From contig NZ_CP139348.1 of assembly GCF_038561965.1 (NCBI RefSeq), positions 1,364,001 to 1,428,000 on the forward strand: DNA of 64,000 nucleotides, read 5' to 3'. A model generated the notes under the pieces. It saw nothing but the letters and a program-made list of their open reading frames with translations, made no database searches and had not been told where the DNA came from. Origin of the DNA: Stutzerimonas stutzeri (lineage in GTDB: Bacteria > Pseudomonadota > Gammaproteobacteria > Pseudomonadales > Pseudomonadaceae). This document shows, piece by piece, positions 1 to 8,335 of the stretch (positions within the stretch are counted from its first letter, which is position 1; every line of letters begins with the position of its first letter). The translations under genes were made by a program, and so were the position numbers.

Positions 1-951
1 CTCGGCGAGCGCATCGCTGACCTTTGGGGCTCTGCCAAGCGTTTCGGCCAGTACCAGTGCATCTTCCATCGCCATCGCCGCACCTTCTGCCATGCTTGGG
101 GAGGAGGCGTGTGCCGCATCGCCAATCAGTACCACGTTTCCCTTTACCCATTCCTCCATGAGCACTTGCTCGATCCGACCAACGTGAACCTGAGCGTCGG
201 CCGGCCCATGAGTGATGAGTGGTGATAAGGAGGCTGAGAAGTTGGCCAGTAAGGTGCTGGGTGGAAGGTCGGTCAGGTTTCGCTGCGCGTCCGACTCGTT
301 TACCGCCATGTCCGCATAGACGTAGACCTGATCGTTGCCGATCGGAATGGCCAGCAGACTCATCCCGTCTCCGAGCATGACTGTCCAACCTTCGACTCCG
401 ACGGTGTCTTTGGTAGTGAAGCGCCAGCACACATTGCCGGTGTACGAGGGTCTGACGTCTGGGAACGAGCTTTGGCGCACCTGCGAGTGGATGCCGTCCG
501 CGCCGATGACCAGGTCATACTCACGTGCCGTGCCGTCGGAGAAGGTCGCCCGGCTTATGGCGCCAAGCGGCTCGATGCCGGTGAGCGAAATGCCGAAGCG
601 AAGCTCGGTTTCACGCAGCGAGTCGCGCAGTGCGGCATGCAGGGCTGCCCGGGGCAGCGCCAGGCACGGCCCGCAACGCGACCAGACATCCGCGGTCCGC
701 GTGACACTCAGGGGTTTGCCTCGGTTATCAAGGATGCGTTGGGTAGTTATCGGCATGGCGACCTTTGCAATCGAGTTCAGCAGCCCCAGGGCCTGCAAGG
801 CTCTTGCGGCATTGCCTGGCAGGTAGAGCCCGGTCCCGCCTTGTGGCGCACCGGCCCTGCGTTCGATCAGATCGGGGCTGAACCCCTGTAGCTCCAATGC
901 TCTGGCCATTGCAAGGCCGGCAATACCGCCGCCAACGATCAGTATTCTCAT
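1..951 (-). CDS. FAD-dependent monooxygenase, C-terminus cut by window edge
   Basis: Class A flavoprotein monooxygenase (PHBH/UbiH fold), expected to hydroxylate an organic substrate using NAD(P)H and O2. Reading back from the ATG at 951, the protein opens MRILIVGGGIAGLAMARALE, a Rossmann FAD motif GxGxxG at residues 7-12. The middle has the IGADGIHSQVR segment typical of the family, and near residue 276 is the second FAD motif GDAAHASSPSMAEGAAMAMED. About 317 residues are inside the window; family members are about 370-400, so only the C-terminal part is missing. The start codon lies 4 bases after the stop of the upstream GMC oxidoreductase gene, so it is the third gene of a coupled operon. 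The substrate cannot be told from sequence. Confidence 0.9.
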   Translation of the reverse strand, partial: MRILIVGGGIAGLAMARALELQGFSPDLIERRAGAPQGGTGLYLPGNAARALQALGLLNSIAKVAMPITTQRILDNRGKPLSVTRTADVWSRCGPCLALPRAALHAALRDSLRETELRFGISLTGIEPLGAISRATFSDGTAREYDLVIGADGIHSQVRQSSFPDVRPSYTGNVCWRFTTKDTVGVEGWTVMLGDGMSLLAIPIGNDQVYVYADMAVNESDAQRNLTDLPPSTLLANFSASLSPLITHGPADAQVHVGRIEQVLMEEWVKGNVVLIGDAAHASSPSMAEGAAMAMEDALVLAETLGRAPKVSDALAE

Positions 952-955
952 CGCG

Positions 956-2578
956 TTATTCACTCGACGAGGACGTGTCATCGATTACGCCTTGCGCCGC
1001 GAGGATAAGGTCTGCCGCTCGTTCGCCGATGACGACGCAGGGCGCCATGGTGTTGCCGGTGGTGATGCGAGGCATGATCGAGGCATCGGCGATCCGGAGT
1101 CTGTCGATGCCATGGACGCGCAGTTGATGGTCGACCACCGACATCGCATCCCGGCCCATTTTGGCTGTGCAGGACTGGTGCCAGTAGGTTACGGCCGAAT
1201 TGCGAATGAATTGCTGCATCGCGCGATGTTCTTTCGGCCCGGGCACGACTTCTCGCTTGATCAAGCCATTGAAGGCTTCGCTATTGCCGAGCGTCCTGCA
1301 CAGGTCGATCGATGCGAACGCCGCAGCCATATCCTCGGGAGCGCTCAGCGAGTTCGGCTCGATGAGCGGACCATCCAGTGGACCGGCACCTGACAGGCTT
1401 ACATGCCCGCGACTGACGGGCCTTGCCAGGCCTGCGAACATCGTCCAGCCATTTTGCGGCGCTGGAATACCGACTTCAGCGGGTGAGGGCACCGCGAACT
1501 CGAGTTGACACTGCAGCAAGTCCGGGGCGTCCAGGCGACTGTCGCTTTTCCAGTACAGCTTGGTTTCACACCCGCCGGCGCCGACTGGTTGAGATTGCAG
1601 GTACTCCCAGGTGCAGCCAAAGGCGATATGGTCCTGGAGGTTCTGGCCCACTCCGGGAAGGTGATGGATCGGGGCAATGCCGTGAGTGCGCAGCTCATCT
1701 TCCGGGCCGACGCCCGATTGCATGAGCACCTTCGGCGTGTTTATCGCACCCATGGATAGGATGACTTCGGTTCGGGCATGGATGCGCTGCCGTTCGCCGC
1801 CGACCACCACTTCAACGCCGATTGCCCGCGTGCCGCTCAGCAGGACACGGGCCACCAAAGCGCCGGTCAGGACCGTTAGATTCGGGTAGTGCAGTCGCGG
1901 CCGGATATACGAGTCGTACATGGATTCGCGCTTGCCGTCCTTGATGCGCAGATCGGTGATCGCGACACCACCCGGGCCCTCCATCATCTCGCCGTTGGCG
2001 CTGTCGTACCGGGGGATGCCCAAACGGCTGGCCGCTTCCAGCGTTGCCCAGGCGAGGGGCTGAGGCGAGGCCGGCTGCTCGACGTGTACGGGGCCGCCTG
2101 AACCGCGTCGCACGGCATCCGGGGTGCCTTGCCAACTCTCGATCCTGCGGTAGTAATTCAGCGCCGAATCGTAGCCCCAGGCGGGGTCGCCGGACTCTGC
2201 CGCGAAATGATCCCAGTCCGACCGATGCCCGCGCGCCCAGACCATCACGTTGATGCTGGAGCCGCCGCCGAGGCCCTTGCCCATGTTGAGCGAAAGGCGA
2301 CGGCCGTTGAGTAGGGGGGTGGGTTGCCCCTCGAATGCCCAGTCGCGCTCCGAGCCGAGGTTCAACGGCCATTGCGCCGGCTCGACAACCTCGGGACCGG
2401 TATATCCGTGGCCGGCTTCAATTAACAATACGCGTGCGTTGGGGTGGTCGGCGAGCCGACCCGCTACCACGCAGCCCGTCGTGCCCGCACCACACACGAT
2501 GTAGTCATAGTTTCGATCACGCAGATGATCCATACGCCTACCCCGGTTCAAAAGATTGTCAGTGGTGTTAGTGATCAC
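956..2578 (-). CDS. GMC-family oxidoreductase (choline dehydrogenase-like)
   Basis: FAD-dependent alcohol oxidase/dehydrogenase of the glucose-methanol-choline family, 540 residues, the usual length. Seen: N-terminal FAD motif GAGTTGCVVAGRL near residue 31, the GMC signature region GKGLGGGSSINVMVWARG near residue 100, and the C-terminal HQSCTAKMG and DASIMPRITTGNTMAP blocks that carry the active-site His and the second FAD contact. A GTG at 2578 overlaps the upstream hydrolase stop by four bases (GTGA), the geometry of translational coupling. An ATG at 2533 (MDHLRDRNYDY) is the alternative and fits the usual N-terminus of the family better. It probably oxidises an alcohol in the same pathway as its hydrolase and monooxygenase neighbours; substrate unknown. 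Confidence 0.93.
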   Translation of the reverse strand: MITNTTDNLLNRGRRMDHLRDRNYDYIVCGAGTTGCVVAGRLADHPNARVLLIEAGHGYTGPEVVEPAQWPLNLGSERDWAFEGQPTPLLNGRRLSLNMGKGLGGGSSINVMVWARGHRSDWDHFAAESGDPAWGYDSALNYYRRIESWQGTPDAVRRGSGGPVHVEQPASPQPLAWATLEAASRLGIPRYDSANGEMMEGPGGVAITDLRIKDGKRESMYDSYIRPRLHYPNLTVLTGALVARVLLSGTRAIGVEVVVGGERQRIHARTEVILSMGAINTPKVLMQSGVGPEDELRTHGIAPIHHLPGVGQNLQDHIAFGCTWEYLQSQPVGAGGCETKLYWKSDSRLDAPDLLQCQLEFAVPSPAEVGIPAPQNGWTMFAGLARPVSRGHVSLSGAGPLDGPLIEPNSLSAPEDMAAAFASIDLCRTLGNSEAFNGLIKREVVPGPKEHRAMQQFIRNSAVTYWHQSCTAKMGRDAMSVVDHQLRVHGIDRLRIADASIMPRITTGNTMAPCVVIGERAADLILAAQGVIDDTSSSSE

Positions 2579-3348
2579 TGCTCGCCCACGCTGCGTACCG
2601 CCTCGAGAATCACCTCGGCTACCGCATCTGGCTGCGACTGCTGGGGAACATGGCTGGTGGGCAGCTCGGCCTGGGTCGCGCCGATACGCTTGGCGGCCGA
2701 GCGCTGGACGTCCGGGTGGATCATCCGGTCCTCGGTGGCGAGCAAATACCAGGACGGTTTGGTCTTCCAGGCAGCGACGGTCGTCTTGTCCTCGAAGGCG
2801 GATGCCTGGATAGGGCCTTGGGTCGCGGCCATCACAGCGGTCTGCGCCGCCGGTAGATCCTGGGCGAAGTCCTTGGCCATGCCTTCGGGCGTCAGATACA
2901 GGAAGCCGTTGGCGTCTGCCTTGATCTGGCTGATGCCAGGAGGCGTGGGCGCGCCCTTGCCTTGTTCGCCACTGGTTTGCCCGGCCTCCGGTGCGAATGC
3001 GGCGACATACACCAGCGCGCTGACCTTCTCGTCATTGCCGGCTTCGGTAATCACCGTGCCGCCCCAGGAATGGCCGACCAGAACCACCTTGCCGGGCTGA
3101 TTGTTCAACGCGCGGCGTGTCGCTGCGACATCATCGGCCAGTGATGTCAGTGGGTTCTGCACAACCGTCACGGCAACACCTTCGGCCTGGAGCCGCGGCA
3201 CCACCTTGGCCCAGTCGGAGCCGTCGGCGAATGCGCCGTGTACGATTACCACCGAAGGCGTTGTACCTTGCGCCTGGCTGCCGGTCGCGGCGAACGTGGT
3301 TGCAAGGGCAAAGGCAGCTGTGGCGACTTTCGATTTGAGTGTTTTCAT
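2575..3348 (-). CDS. Secreted alpha/beta hydrolase
   Basis: Alpha/beta-hydrolase fold enzyme, about 257 residues, with an N-terminal signal peptide (MKTLKSKVATAAFALATTF, cleavage near AxGSQAQ), so probably periplasmic. Seen: oxyanion-side HGAFADGSDW near the mature N-terminus, nucleophile elbow GHSWGG, and C-terminal TSHVPQQSQP carrying the likely catalytic His. Such RsbQ/EstC-like enzymes hydrolyse esters or act as haloperoxidase-like proteins. The ATG at 3348 is chosen because it begins the signal peptide and has AGGAG 8 bases upstream; an in-frame ATG at 3405 lacks this. It is first of three coupled genes (hydrolase, GMC oxidoreductase, FAD monooxygenase) and diverges from the HD-GYP/LuxR gene. 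Confidence 0.9.
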   Translation of the reverse strand: MKTLKSKVATAAFALATTFAATGSQAQGTTPSVVIVHGAFADGSDWAKVVPRLQAEGVAVTVVQNPLTSLADDVAATRRALNNQPGKVVLVGHSWGGTVITEAGNDEKVSALVYVAAFAPEAGQTSGEQGKGAPTPPGISQIKADANGFLYLTPEGMAKDFAQDLPAAQTAVMAATQGPIQASAFEDKTTVAAWKTKPSWYLLATEDRMIHPDVQRSAAKRIGATQAELPTSHVPQQSQPDAVAEVILEAVRSVGEQ

Positions 3349-3437
3349 TGGATGAGCTCCTATGTGGGAGCTCAAATTCTGCTGACTGGCCTGCGCTGCG
3401 GGCATCGGTCATTTATCCGACCCCGGAGCATTTTTTC

Positions 3438-4226
3438 ATGGATAGCGCGCTGCAGCTGGACATCTCTCTGAGCGGAGCACTGACGGCTATTGCCCAGGTA
3501 GGTGACCTCAGTATGGGACAGCCGCTCGGGCATTCCCGGCGCGTTGCAAGCCTGGCACGTATGCTGGCGCAAGCCGCGCATGGCGATGGCGAGCACCTGC
3601 AGGTTGCGGAGCAGGTCGCCTTGTTGCGCTGGTCCGGCTGCACTGCCAACGCCGAAGGGTTCGCGGATTTGCTCGGTGATGACGTCGAGGGCCGCCGTGC
3701 GATGCTCGACCAGACCCTAGGCAAGGAAGAAATGAACGCGGTGCATCAGGCAACTCCGCTTGCCGTCGTGCACTGCGAGGTGTCTGGTGAAATCGCCAAA
3801 ACCCTCGAACTCGGTGCCGCTGTCGAAGCGGGCTTGTGCCGCGTATTCGAAACCTACGACGGGACTGGTCGGCCATTGGGCGTGACCCATGAGCATATTC
3901 CTGAAGCGGCCTATCAGGTGGTGCTTGCCGGTGATCTGGACATTCTCAGCCGAGCACATGGCCTGGACGCTGCGCTGCGCTGGATTCGTGAACAGTCGGA
4001 TCGACGTTATCCCGCCTCGCTGGCGTCCTTGCTGGTGGAAAACGCCGGGGAGTGGCTGGCGAATCTCGAAACCCTTTCGAAGCCCCCGGCCCATGCAGAG
4101 ACGGAGCGTTCCGTATCACTGACGTTGGGGAGATGTGATCGACCTGAAGCTTCCCTGGCTAGCGGGCCATTCGCGTCAAGTGGCGCATGTTGCCGTAGAG
4201 GCGGCACGCTTGTCGGGCTTGAGTGA
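3438..4226 (+). CDS. HD-GYP-like domain protein, N-terminal half of frameshifted HD-GYP/LuxR regulator
   Basis: The ATG at 3438 has GGAG nine bases upstream and opens MDSALQLDISLSGALTAIAQ. The first 220 residues are a degenerate HD-GYP domain: GHSRRVASLARMLA corresponds to the first metal-binding His region, and ETYDGTGRPLGVTHEHIP to the HE-DG-GYP block, with several canonical metal ligands missing. From about residue 230 the reading becomes low-complexity and Arg/Gly/Ser-rich, typical of out-of-frame translation, and it ends at 4226. The next frame resumes a matching second HD-GYP domain at once, so this is most likely the N-terminal half of one protein of about 478 residues. A real separate protein is possible but less likely. 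Confidence 0.75.
   Translation: MDSALQLDISLSGALTAIAQVGDLSMGQPLGHSRRVASLARMLAQAAHGDGEHLQVAEQVALLRWSGCTANAEGFADLLGDDVEGRRAMLDQTLGKEEMNAVHQATPLAVVHCEVSGEIAKTLELGAAVEAGLCRVFETYDGTGRPLGVTHEHIPEAAYQVVLAGDLDILSRAHGLDAALRWIREQSDRRYPASLASLLVENAGEWLANLETLSKPPAHAETERSVSLTLGRCDRPEASLASGPFASSGACCRRGGTLVGLE
4127..4130 (+). other. Probable frameshift site (G run) between the HD-GYP halves
   Basis: A run of four G lies where the upstream frame must change to the downstream frame. Reading three G instead of four gives the continuous junction SLTLGDVIDLKLPWLAGHSR, which links the two HD-GYP domains with no stop. A one-base insertion, a sequencing or assembly error, or programmed frameshifting would all produce this picture. 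Sequence alone does not decide among them. Confidence 0.7.
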
Positions 4227-4875
4227 GCCAACGCTGACCGCGATCGGAAAAGCAGCGCTCGTTTACGGCCTCGGCCGGGCGGCTGTTTCCAATCACCTAT
4301 GGAACACCGCTGGGGCGTTGCCTTACGGGGCCGCGGAGCGGGTACACCTCGTGCCGTACTGGACGCAACAGGCACTGCGGCCCATCAGCGAACTGGCCGT
4401 GCCCGGAGAGATCGCAGCCCATGCTTACGAACGGCTCAACGGCAGCGGCTATTTTCGAGGCGTGATGGGTGATGCGCTGTGCGCTGAGCATCGGCTGTTC
4501 GCTTCGTCCGTCGCCTGGGTCGCGCTAAGAGGGGCAAGGCCGTGGCGGTCGGCCTACGGCGAATCGGAGGCGGAAAGGCTGCTTAAACAGGACGTCGGCA
4601 AGGGACTGTTCGACAGCGACGTCTGCGATGCGGTGATCGCAGCGGCACGGGGCGAGCGCCGAGTTCATCAGCCGAAGGGTTCGATACTCACCGTGCGGGA
4701 GTGCCGCATCCTGCTTGAGATCAGCCGTGGCGCCAGCAACAAGCAGGTGGCGCGGCTACTGGACATCAGCCCGAGCACGGTCCGCACGCACGTGGAAAGC
4801 ATCTTTCGCAAGCTGGAATGCTCGACCCGAGCCGCTGCCACCTTGAAGGCGCTGACGCTGGGGCTGATCGCCTGA
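4135..4875 (+). CDS. HD-GYP-like domain plus LuxR-type HTH, C-terminal half of frameshifted regulator
   Basis: In frame from a GTG at 4135 (no usable Shine-Dalgarno spacing, which argues against independent initiation). Residues about 5-150 are a second degenerate HD-GYP domain: GHSRQVAHVAVEAARLSGLSE, ALVYGLGRAAVSNHLW in place of HDIGK, and AYERLNGSGYFRGV in place of HHExxDGxGYP. Residues about 178-246 are a LuxR/GerE helix-turn-helix: LTVRECRILLEISRG, NKQVARLLDISPSTVRTHVE, then IFRKLECSTRAAATLKAL. The combination fits a LuxR-family transcription regulator with tandem HD-like sensor domains. It converges on the LysR gene at 4944. Confidence 0.8.
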   Translation: MIDLKLPWLAGHSRQVAHVAVEAARLSGLSEPTLTAIGKAALVYGLGRAAVSNHLWNTAGALPYGAAERVHLVPYWTQQALRPISELAVPGEIAAHAYERLNGSGYFRGVMGDALCAEHRLFASSVAWVALRGARPWRSAYGESEAERLLKQDVGKGLFDSDVCDAVIAAARGERRVHQPKGSILTVRECRILLEISRGASNKQVARLLDISPSTVRTHVESIFRKLECSTRAAATLKALTLGLIA

Positions 4876-4943
4876 TAGCGGGCGCGGAAGATGGATCGCT
4901 CGACGGCCTGCTGGAGCGGATGATCGGGTGAGGTGAGTCCGTC

Positions 4944-5846
4944 TTAGCTGTTTTGACCGGCGCGAACCAGGGCTACGAATGCCTGGAACGCGGCAGAGGG
5001 GTTGCGGCGGTTCGGGTAGTACAGGCAGAGGTTGTCCCGGGGAGGCGTCCAGTCCTCAAGGACCCGCTCGAACTGCCCGGCTTCGATTTCAGCCTGAACG
5101 TCCTGCTCCATGAAAAAGCCGAGCCCCAGGCCTTGCTCCACGACCGCTTTGGAGACGCTGGCCTCGTCGAGCGTCAGCGGCCCGGCTACGTCGAGCTTGA
5201 TGACTTCCTCGTCTCGTTCGAAATGCCAAGGAAAAATGGCGCCGTTCGGCAGCCGGATGCGAATGCAGGCATGGTTGTGGAGGTCGGGCGGGGTGCGTGG
5301 CCGTCCATGTCGGGCGAAGTATGCTGGCGTACCCACCACCGCGTACCGCCGGGGTTGACCGAGCGAAATCACGATCATATCGCTCGGTACAATACTCGCG
5401 GAACGTACGCCGAAATCGAAGCCGTCAGCGACGATGTCCACCAGACGACCTTCGGTGACGAGGTCGATATGCACCTTCGGATGCTGCCGCAGGAACTCCA
5501 CCACCAGCGGCAAGAGCGCTGCCCGTGCGGCAGTGGCGAACGCGTTGATTCGCAGCGTGCCCGAGGCGCTTGCATTATGCGAACGCACGGCATCGAGCGC
5601 TGCCCGTACATCCTGCAAGGCCGGCCCCACCTGGTCCAGAAAGATCCGGCCCGCCTCGGTGACAGCCACGCTGCGTGTGGTTCGATTGAAAAGCCGCGTC
5701 TCGAGGCTCGCTTCCACTTTGGCGATGGTGTTGCTAAGCGCGGTGGTCGATACGTTGAGGTCAATGGCTGCCTGGCGAAACGAAGCCCGGCGCGCCACCG
5801 CGATAACAGCGTCCAACTCACCGAGGCCAATGCGTAGGTCTGGCAT
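4944..5846 (-). CDS. LysR-family transcriptional regulator
   Basis: A 300-residue LysR regulator. The N-terminal winged HTH reads LGELDAVIAVARRASFRQAAIDLNVSTTALSNTIAKVEASLETRLFNRTTRSVAVTEAG (shown here only to identify the domain; the HTH core is at about residues 18-60), followed by the linker helix and a periplasmic-binding-like effector domain with IDLVTEGRLVDIVADGFDFGVR. The start at 5846 (MPDLRIGLGELD) fits the family; an in-frame ATG at 5930 would add a low-complexity 28-residue extension. It lies between the HD-GYP/LuxR gene and a solo LuxR HTH, both on the opposite strand. Target genes are not evident; the SnoaL/SDR pair 0.85 kb away is one possibility. Confidence 0.92.
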   Translation of the reverse strand: MPDLRIGLGELDAVIAVARRASFRQAAIDLNVSTTALSNTIAKVEASLETRLFNRTTRSVAVTEAGRIFLDQVGPALQDVRAALDAVRSHNASASGTLRINAFATAARAALLPLVVEFLRQHPKVHIDLVTEGRLVDIVADGFDFGVRSASIVPSDMIVISLGQPRRYAVVGTPAYFARHGRPRTPPDLHNHACIRIRLPNGAIFPWHFERDEEVIKLDVAGPLTLDEASVSKAVVEQGLGLGFFMEQDVQAEIEAGQFERVLEDWTPPRDNLCLYYPNRRNPSAAFQAFVALVRAGQNS

Positions 5847-5950
5847 GGATTGTCCTGTATTTCGGGATGGGGCATTTGGGTCTGTCCCAGTTGAGCAAAT
5901 TGTCGCTTCGGCAGCAAGATCGCTCGCCAAGCCCGTCCAGGACTAAACCA

Positions 5951-6274
5951 ATGCACCTTCAGCTTCTCGACCCTGATGAGACACGCGACCAGCTCGGCGG
6001 TAGTGGCAGCCGGGTTGTAGCTGACGCGTCCAGTGCCACAGCCGCCGGCGGCAAGCGCCGGTTGCATCAGCCGAGGGCAGCAGTGCTCAGCGCACGCGAA
6101 TGCCGTGTTCTTCTGGAAATCAGCCGGGGCGCCAGCAATAAGCAGGTGGCGCGGCTGTTGGAGATCAGCCCGAGCACCGTGCGCACTCACGTAGAAAGCA
6201 TCTTTCGGAAACTGGATTGTTCTACCCGAGCGGCCGCAACCCTGAAGGGATCGACGCTAGGTTTGATCTCCTGA
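5951..6274 (+). CDS. Solo LuxR-type HTH protein, possible truncated regulator
   Basis: 107 residues from the ATG at 5951. Residues 40-107 are a LuxR/GerE HTH (LSARECRVLLEISRG, NKQVARLLEISPSTVRTHVE, IFRKLDCSTRAAATLKG). It is nearly identical in protein to the C-terminus of the regulator ending at 4875, including the preceding RRLHQP segment and the final LGLIS, but clearly diverged at the nucleotide level. No sensor domain precedes it; the first 39 residues only faintly resemble the linker of the longer protein. It is either a small autonomous HTH protein or the remnant of a second HD-GYP/LuxR copy. No convincing Shine-Dalgarno is seen at the ATG. Confidence 0.6.
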   Translation: MHLQLLDPDETRDQLGGSGSRVVADASSATAAGGKRRLHQPRAAVLSARECRVLLEISRGASNKQVARLLEISPSTVRTHVESIFRKLDCSTRAAATLKGSTLGLIS

Positions 6275-6691
6275 TCTTGGCGCCCCGGCACACGTGCGAT
6301 GCCCGTGACTCCGGCTGGCCAAGAGCAACCGCTACTAGCATCTTGACCGCGCCCGTGGATCAGGCGAGCCAACCTCTGTGGGCCTCCATCGTAGTCACGG
6401 ATGTGCCTGGGCTATCTGCCTACCGGTTGCTAAACATCCAACTTCGCTTGGCGGACATGTCGCGCCTTAAAGCCTGGCGCCACACCGTTAAGCCCGTCTT
6501 TCTCAGCTCACCCAAGCCCCCAGCAGCTCAGGTCGTGCGCAGACGGACGAAGGCTTGATAGGCCATTAGGTTTAGCCGAATGCTCTTAATTATCCTGATT
6601 TAAGGGATTAGCCATGCATCTTTGTCCCTATTGAGTTGGCTGTTACCGCGGCCGCAAGATCGCTTTGAAATCCATCCAGGAGAAATTTCGA
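6275..6691. other. 417-base gap without recognisable gene
   Basis: No frame here resembles a known protein. The last 120 bases are AT-richer (around 6560-6620, with TTAATTATCCTGATTTAAGG) and probably hold the promoter of the SnoaL-like/SDR pair, but no clear -35/-10 pair could be assigned. Confidence 0.5.
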
Positions 6692-7024
6692 ATGAGCCTA
6701 CAGCTTCCGGACGTCGTCGAGACGTACTTTGACATCAGCAACGGTGGTGACCTATCGCAGCTTGCCAGCTGCTTCTGCACGGACGCCACGGTGTTCGATG
6801 AGAACAAAACTCATGACGGCCTCGCGGCCATCGAAGCCTGGCAGCATGAGGTTCGGCAGGCCTTCGCCTTCGAAGTTGAACCGCTTCAGGCGCTACAGGG
6901 GGAGGGCAAGCTGACTGTCAACACGCGGCTTACCGGTAATTTCACTGGTAGCCCGGTCCAGCTGAACCAAGTGTTTAGGCTGGAGAACGGCCGAATCCTC
7001 TCGCTGGAGATCATCCCGTGCTGA
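6692..7024 (+). CDS. SnoaL-like/NTF2-fold protein
   Basis: 110-residue single-domain protein of the SnoaL-like/nuclear transport factor 2 superfamily. The sequence MSLQLPDVVETYFDISNGGD, followed by LASCFCTDATVFDENKTHDG, IEAWQHEVRQAF and the strand LTGNFTGSPVQLNQVFRLENGRILSLEI, matches the cone-shaped alpha+beta barrel. Such proteins are small-molecule isomerases/hydrolases or binding proteins. ATG 6692 has AGGAG ten bases upstream. Its last codons overlap the GTG start of the next gene (SDR) by seven bases, so the pair is translationally coupled and likely acts on the same metabolite. Confidence 0.85.
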   Translation: MSLQLPDVVETYFDISNGGDLSQLASCFCTDATVFDENKTHDGLAAIEAWQHEVRQAFAFEVEPLQALQGEGKLTVNTRLTGNFTGSPVQLNQVFRLENGRILSLEIIPC

Positions 7025-7794
7025 ACCTTGAATTGAGCGGTAAGCGGGTCTTGGTGACCGGAGGCACGAAGGGCGTCGGGCGTGCGGTTGTCGACTTGTT
7101 CCTGGCTCAGGGCGCGAAGGTGATGACCTCGGCCCGGGAGGCCGACTTCGAAATGCCGGGAGGCCTCTTGGTCGCGGCAGATCTCTCGACCCCGAAAGGC
7201 TGTGAGGCGTTGGCATCCGCAGTCAAAGCGCGACTGGGAGGCGTCGACATCATCGTGCATGTGCTGGGTGGCTCTTCGGCCCCCGGTGGCGGCTTCGCTG
7301 CGCTGGATGACGGGCAGTGGCAACGCGAGCTCGACCTGAACCTGTTTCCGGCCGTGCGCCTGGATCGGGCCTTGCTGCCGGATATGCTGGCGCAGGGGCA
7401 GGGCGTCATCATCCACGTGACTTCGATCCAGAGTCGGCTGCCTCTGCCGGAAGCCACGACCGCTTATGCCGCGGCCAAGGCTGCGCTCTCGACTTACAGC
7501 AAGAGCCTATCGAAAGAGGTATCGCCGAAAGGGGTGCGGGTCGTCCGGGTATCGCCCGGCTGGGTTGAAACCGAAGCCTCAGTCGCATTGGCCGAGCGGC
7601 TCGCGCAGGAAGCGGGAACTGACTATGAGGGTGGCAAGCAGATCATCATGGGCGCACTGGGGGGTATACCACTTGGGCGCCCATCGACACCGACGGAAGT
7701 TGCTGACCTGATTGCTTTCCTTGCTTCGCCTCGGGCCGCTTCCATCACCGGGACCGAGTTCGTTATTGATGGTGGAACAGTGCCGACAGCCTAG
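7018..7794 (+). CDS. SDR-family NAD(P)-dependent oxidoreductase
   Basis: 258-residue classical short-chain dehydrogenase. Seen: cofactor motif TGGTKGVG at about residues 15-22, a VLGGSS segment in place of NNAG near 82, catalytic Ser in IIHVTSIQSR and the YAAAK motif (Tyr and Lys) near residue 152, and a C-terminal ITGTEFVIDGG that is almost universal in the family. The start is GTG, overlapping the SnoaL-like gene stop by seven bases. Substrate unknown. A 9-bp hairpin (7891-7915) about 100 bases downstream may end transcription. Confidence 0.92.
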   Translation: MLNLELSGKRVLVTGGTKGVGRAVVDLFLAQGAKVMTSAREADFEMPGGLLVAADLSTPKGCEALASAVKARLGGVDIIVHVLGGSSAPGGGFAALDDGQWQRELDLNLFPAVRLDRALLPDMLAQGQGVIIHVTSIQSRLPLPEATTAYAAAKAALSTYSKSLSKEVSPKGVRVVRVSPGWVETEASVALAERLAQEAGTDYEGGKQIIMGALGGIPLGRPSTPTEVADLIAFLASPRAASITGTEFVIDGGTVPTA

Positions 7795-7890
7795 CCTTGG
7801 CTAGCTTGAGAGAATGTGCCGGAAACAGAGGTCAGCAAGGTGTGCCGTCATGACATCCGGATGTCTGCCTCTGGCCGAAAATGGACATTA

Positions 7891-7915
7891 GCGACCGGCA
7901 ACTATGGCCGGTCGC
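7891..7915 (+). terminator. Hairpin downstream of the SDR gene
   Basis: GCGACCGGC, a 7-base loop AACTATG, then GCCGGTCGC: a perfect 9-bp stem between the SDR gene (plus) and the remnant aldo/keto reductase (minus). No T run follows, so the terminator call is tentative; it could also be a REP-like element. Confidence 0.45.
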
Positions 7916-7988
7916 CTCTGATAATGGCCAACGGAAACCGGAAGCTGGCCAAGCCTCGTGCGAGAACTTTGCTAGCGTGACGATCCCA

Positions 7989-8335
7989 TTAATGGTGCTC
8001 GAAGATCTTATGCATCTTCTGAAGCACAGCAGCATCAACTCGCGGAACAAGCTCGAGCGCTCCGAGGTTTTCCTGCAACTGCGCCACGCTTGAGGCGCCT
8101 ACCAAAACTGACGTTACAGCTTGGTTCTGAAGCACCCAGGCTAATGCCAGCTGGGCCCGGGTTGCTCCGAGGTCATTGGCTATTGCCTTAAGCTGCTTGG
8201 CCGCCGCAATTCGCTCATCTCTCTTGTTCTCGAAAACGAACTCTTCGAGCCAAGAAAAACCCTCGGTCGTCAGTCGAGTGCCTGCAGGAATGCCTTCGTC
8301 GTAGCGCCCAGCCAGAACTCCGGACGCCAGCGGAG
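7989..8335 (-). pseudogene. Aldo/keto reductase, C-terminal fragment
   Basis: On the minus strand an open frame from about 8335 down to a TAA at 7989-7991 reads PLASGVLAGRYDEGIPAG, then RIAAAKQLKAIANDLGATRAQLALAWVLQN, VTSVLVGASSVAQLQENLGAL and ends KMHKIFEHH. This is the last 110-115 residues of a potassium-channel-beta-like aldo/keto reductase (the LAGRYD, QLALAW and VLVGAS blocks are diagnostic). There is no start codon, and the homology stops abruptly at about 8335, where an unrelated AraC-family fragment begins on the other strand. About two thirds of the gene, including the catalytic Tyr/Lys region, is missing. Confidence 0.75.

Noticed and set aside
7832..8050. Minus-strand frame of about 72 codons
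   Set aside because: Cys/Ser-rich and overlaps the aldo/keto reductase remnant in another frame; not a gene.
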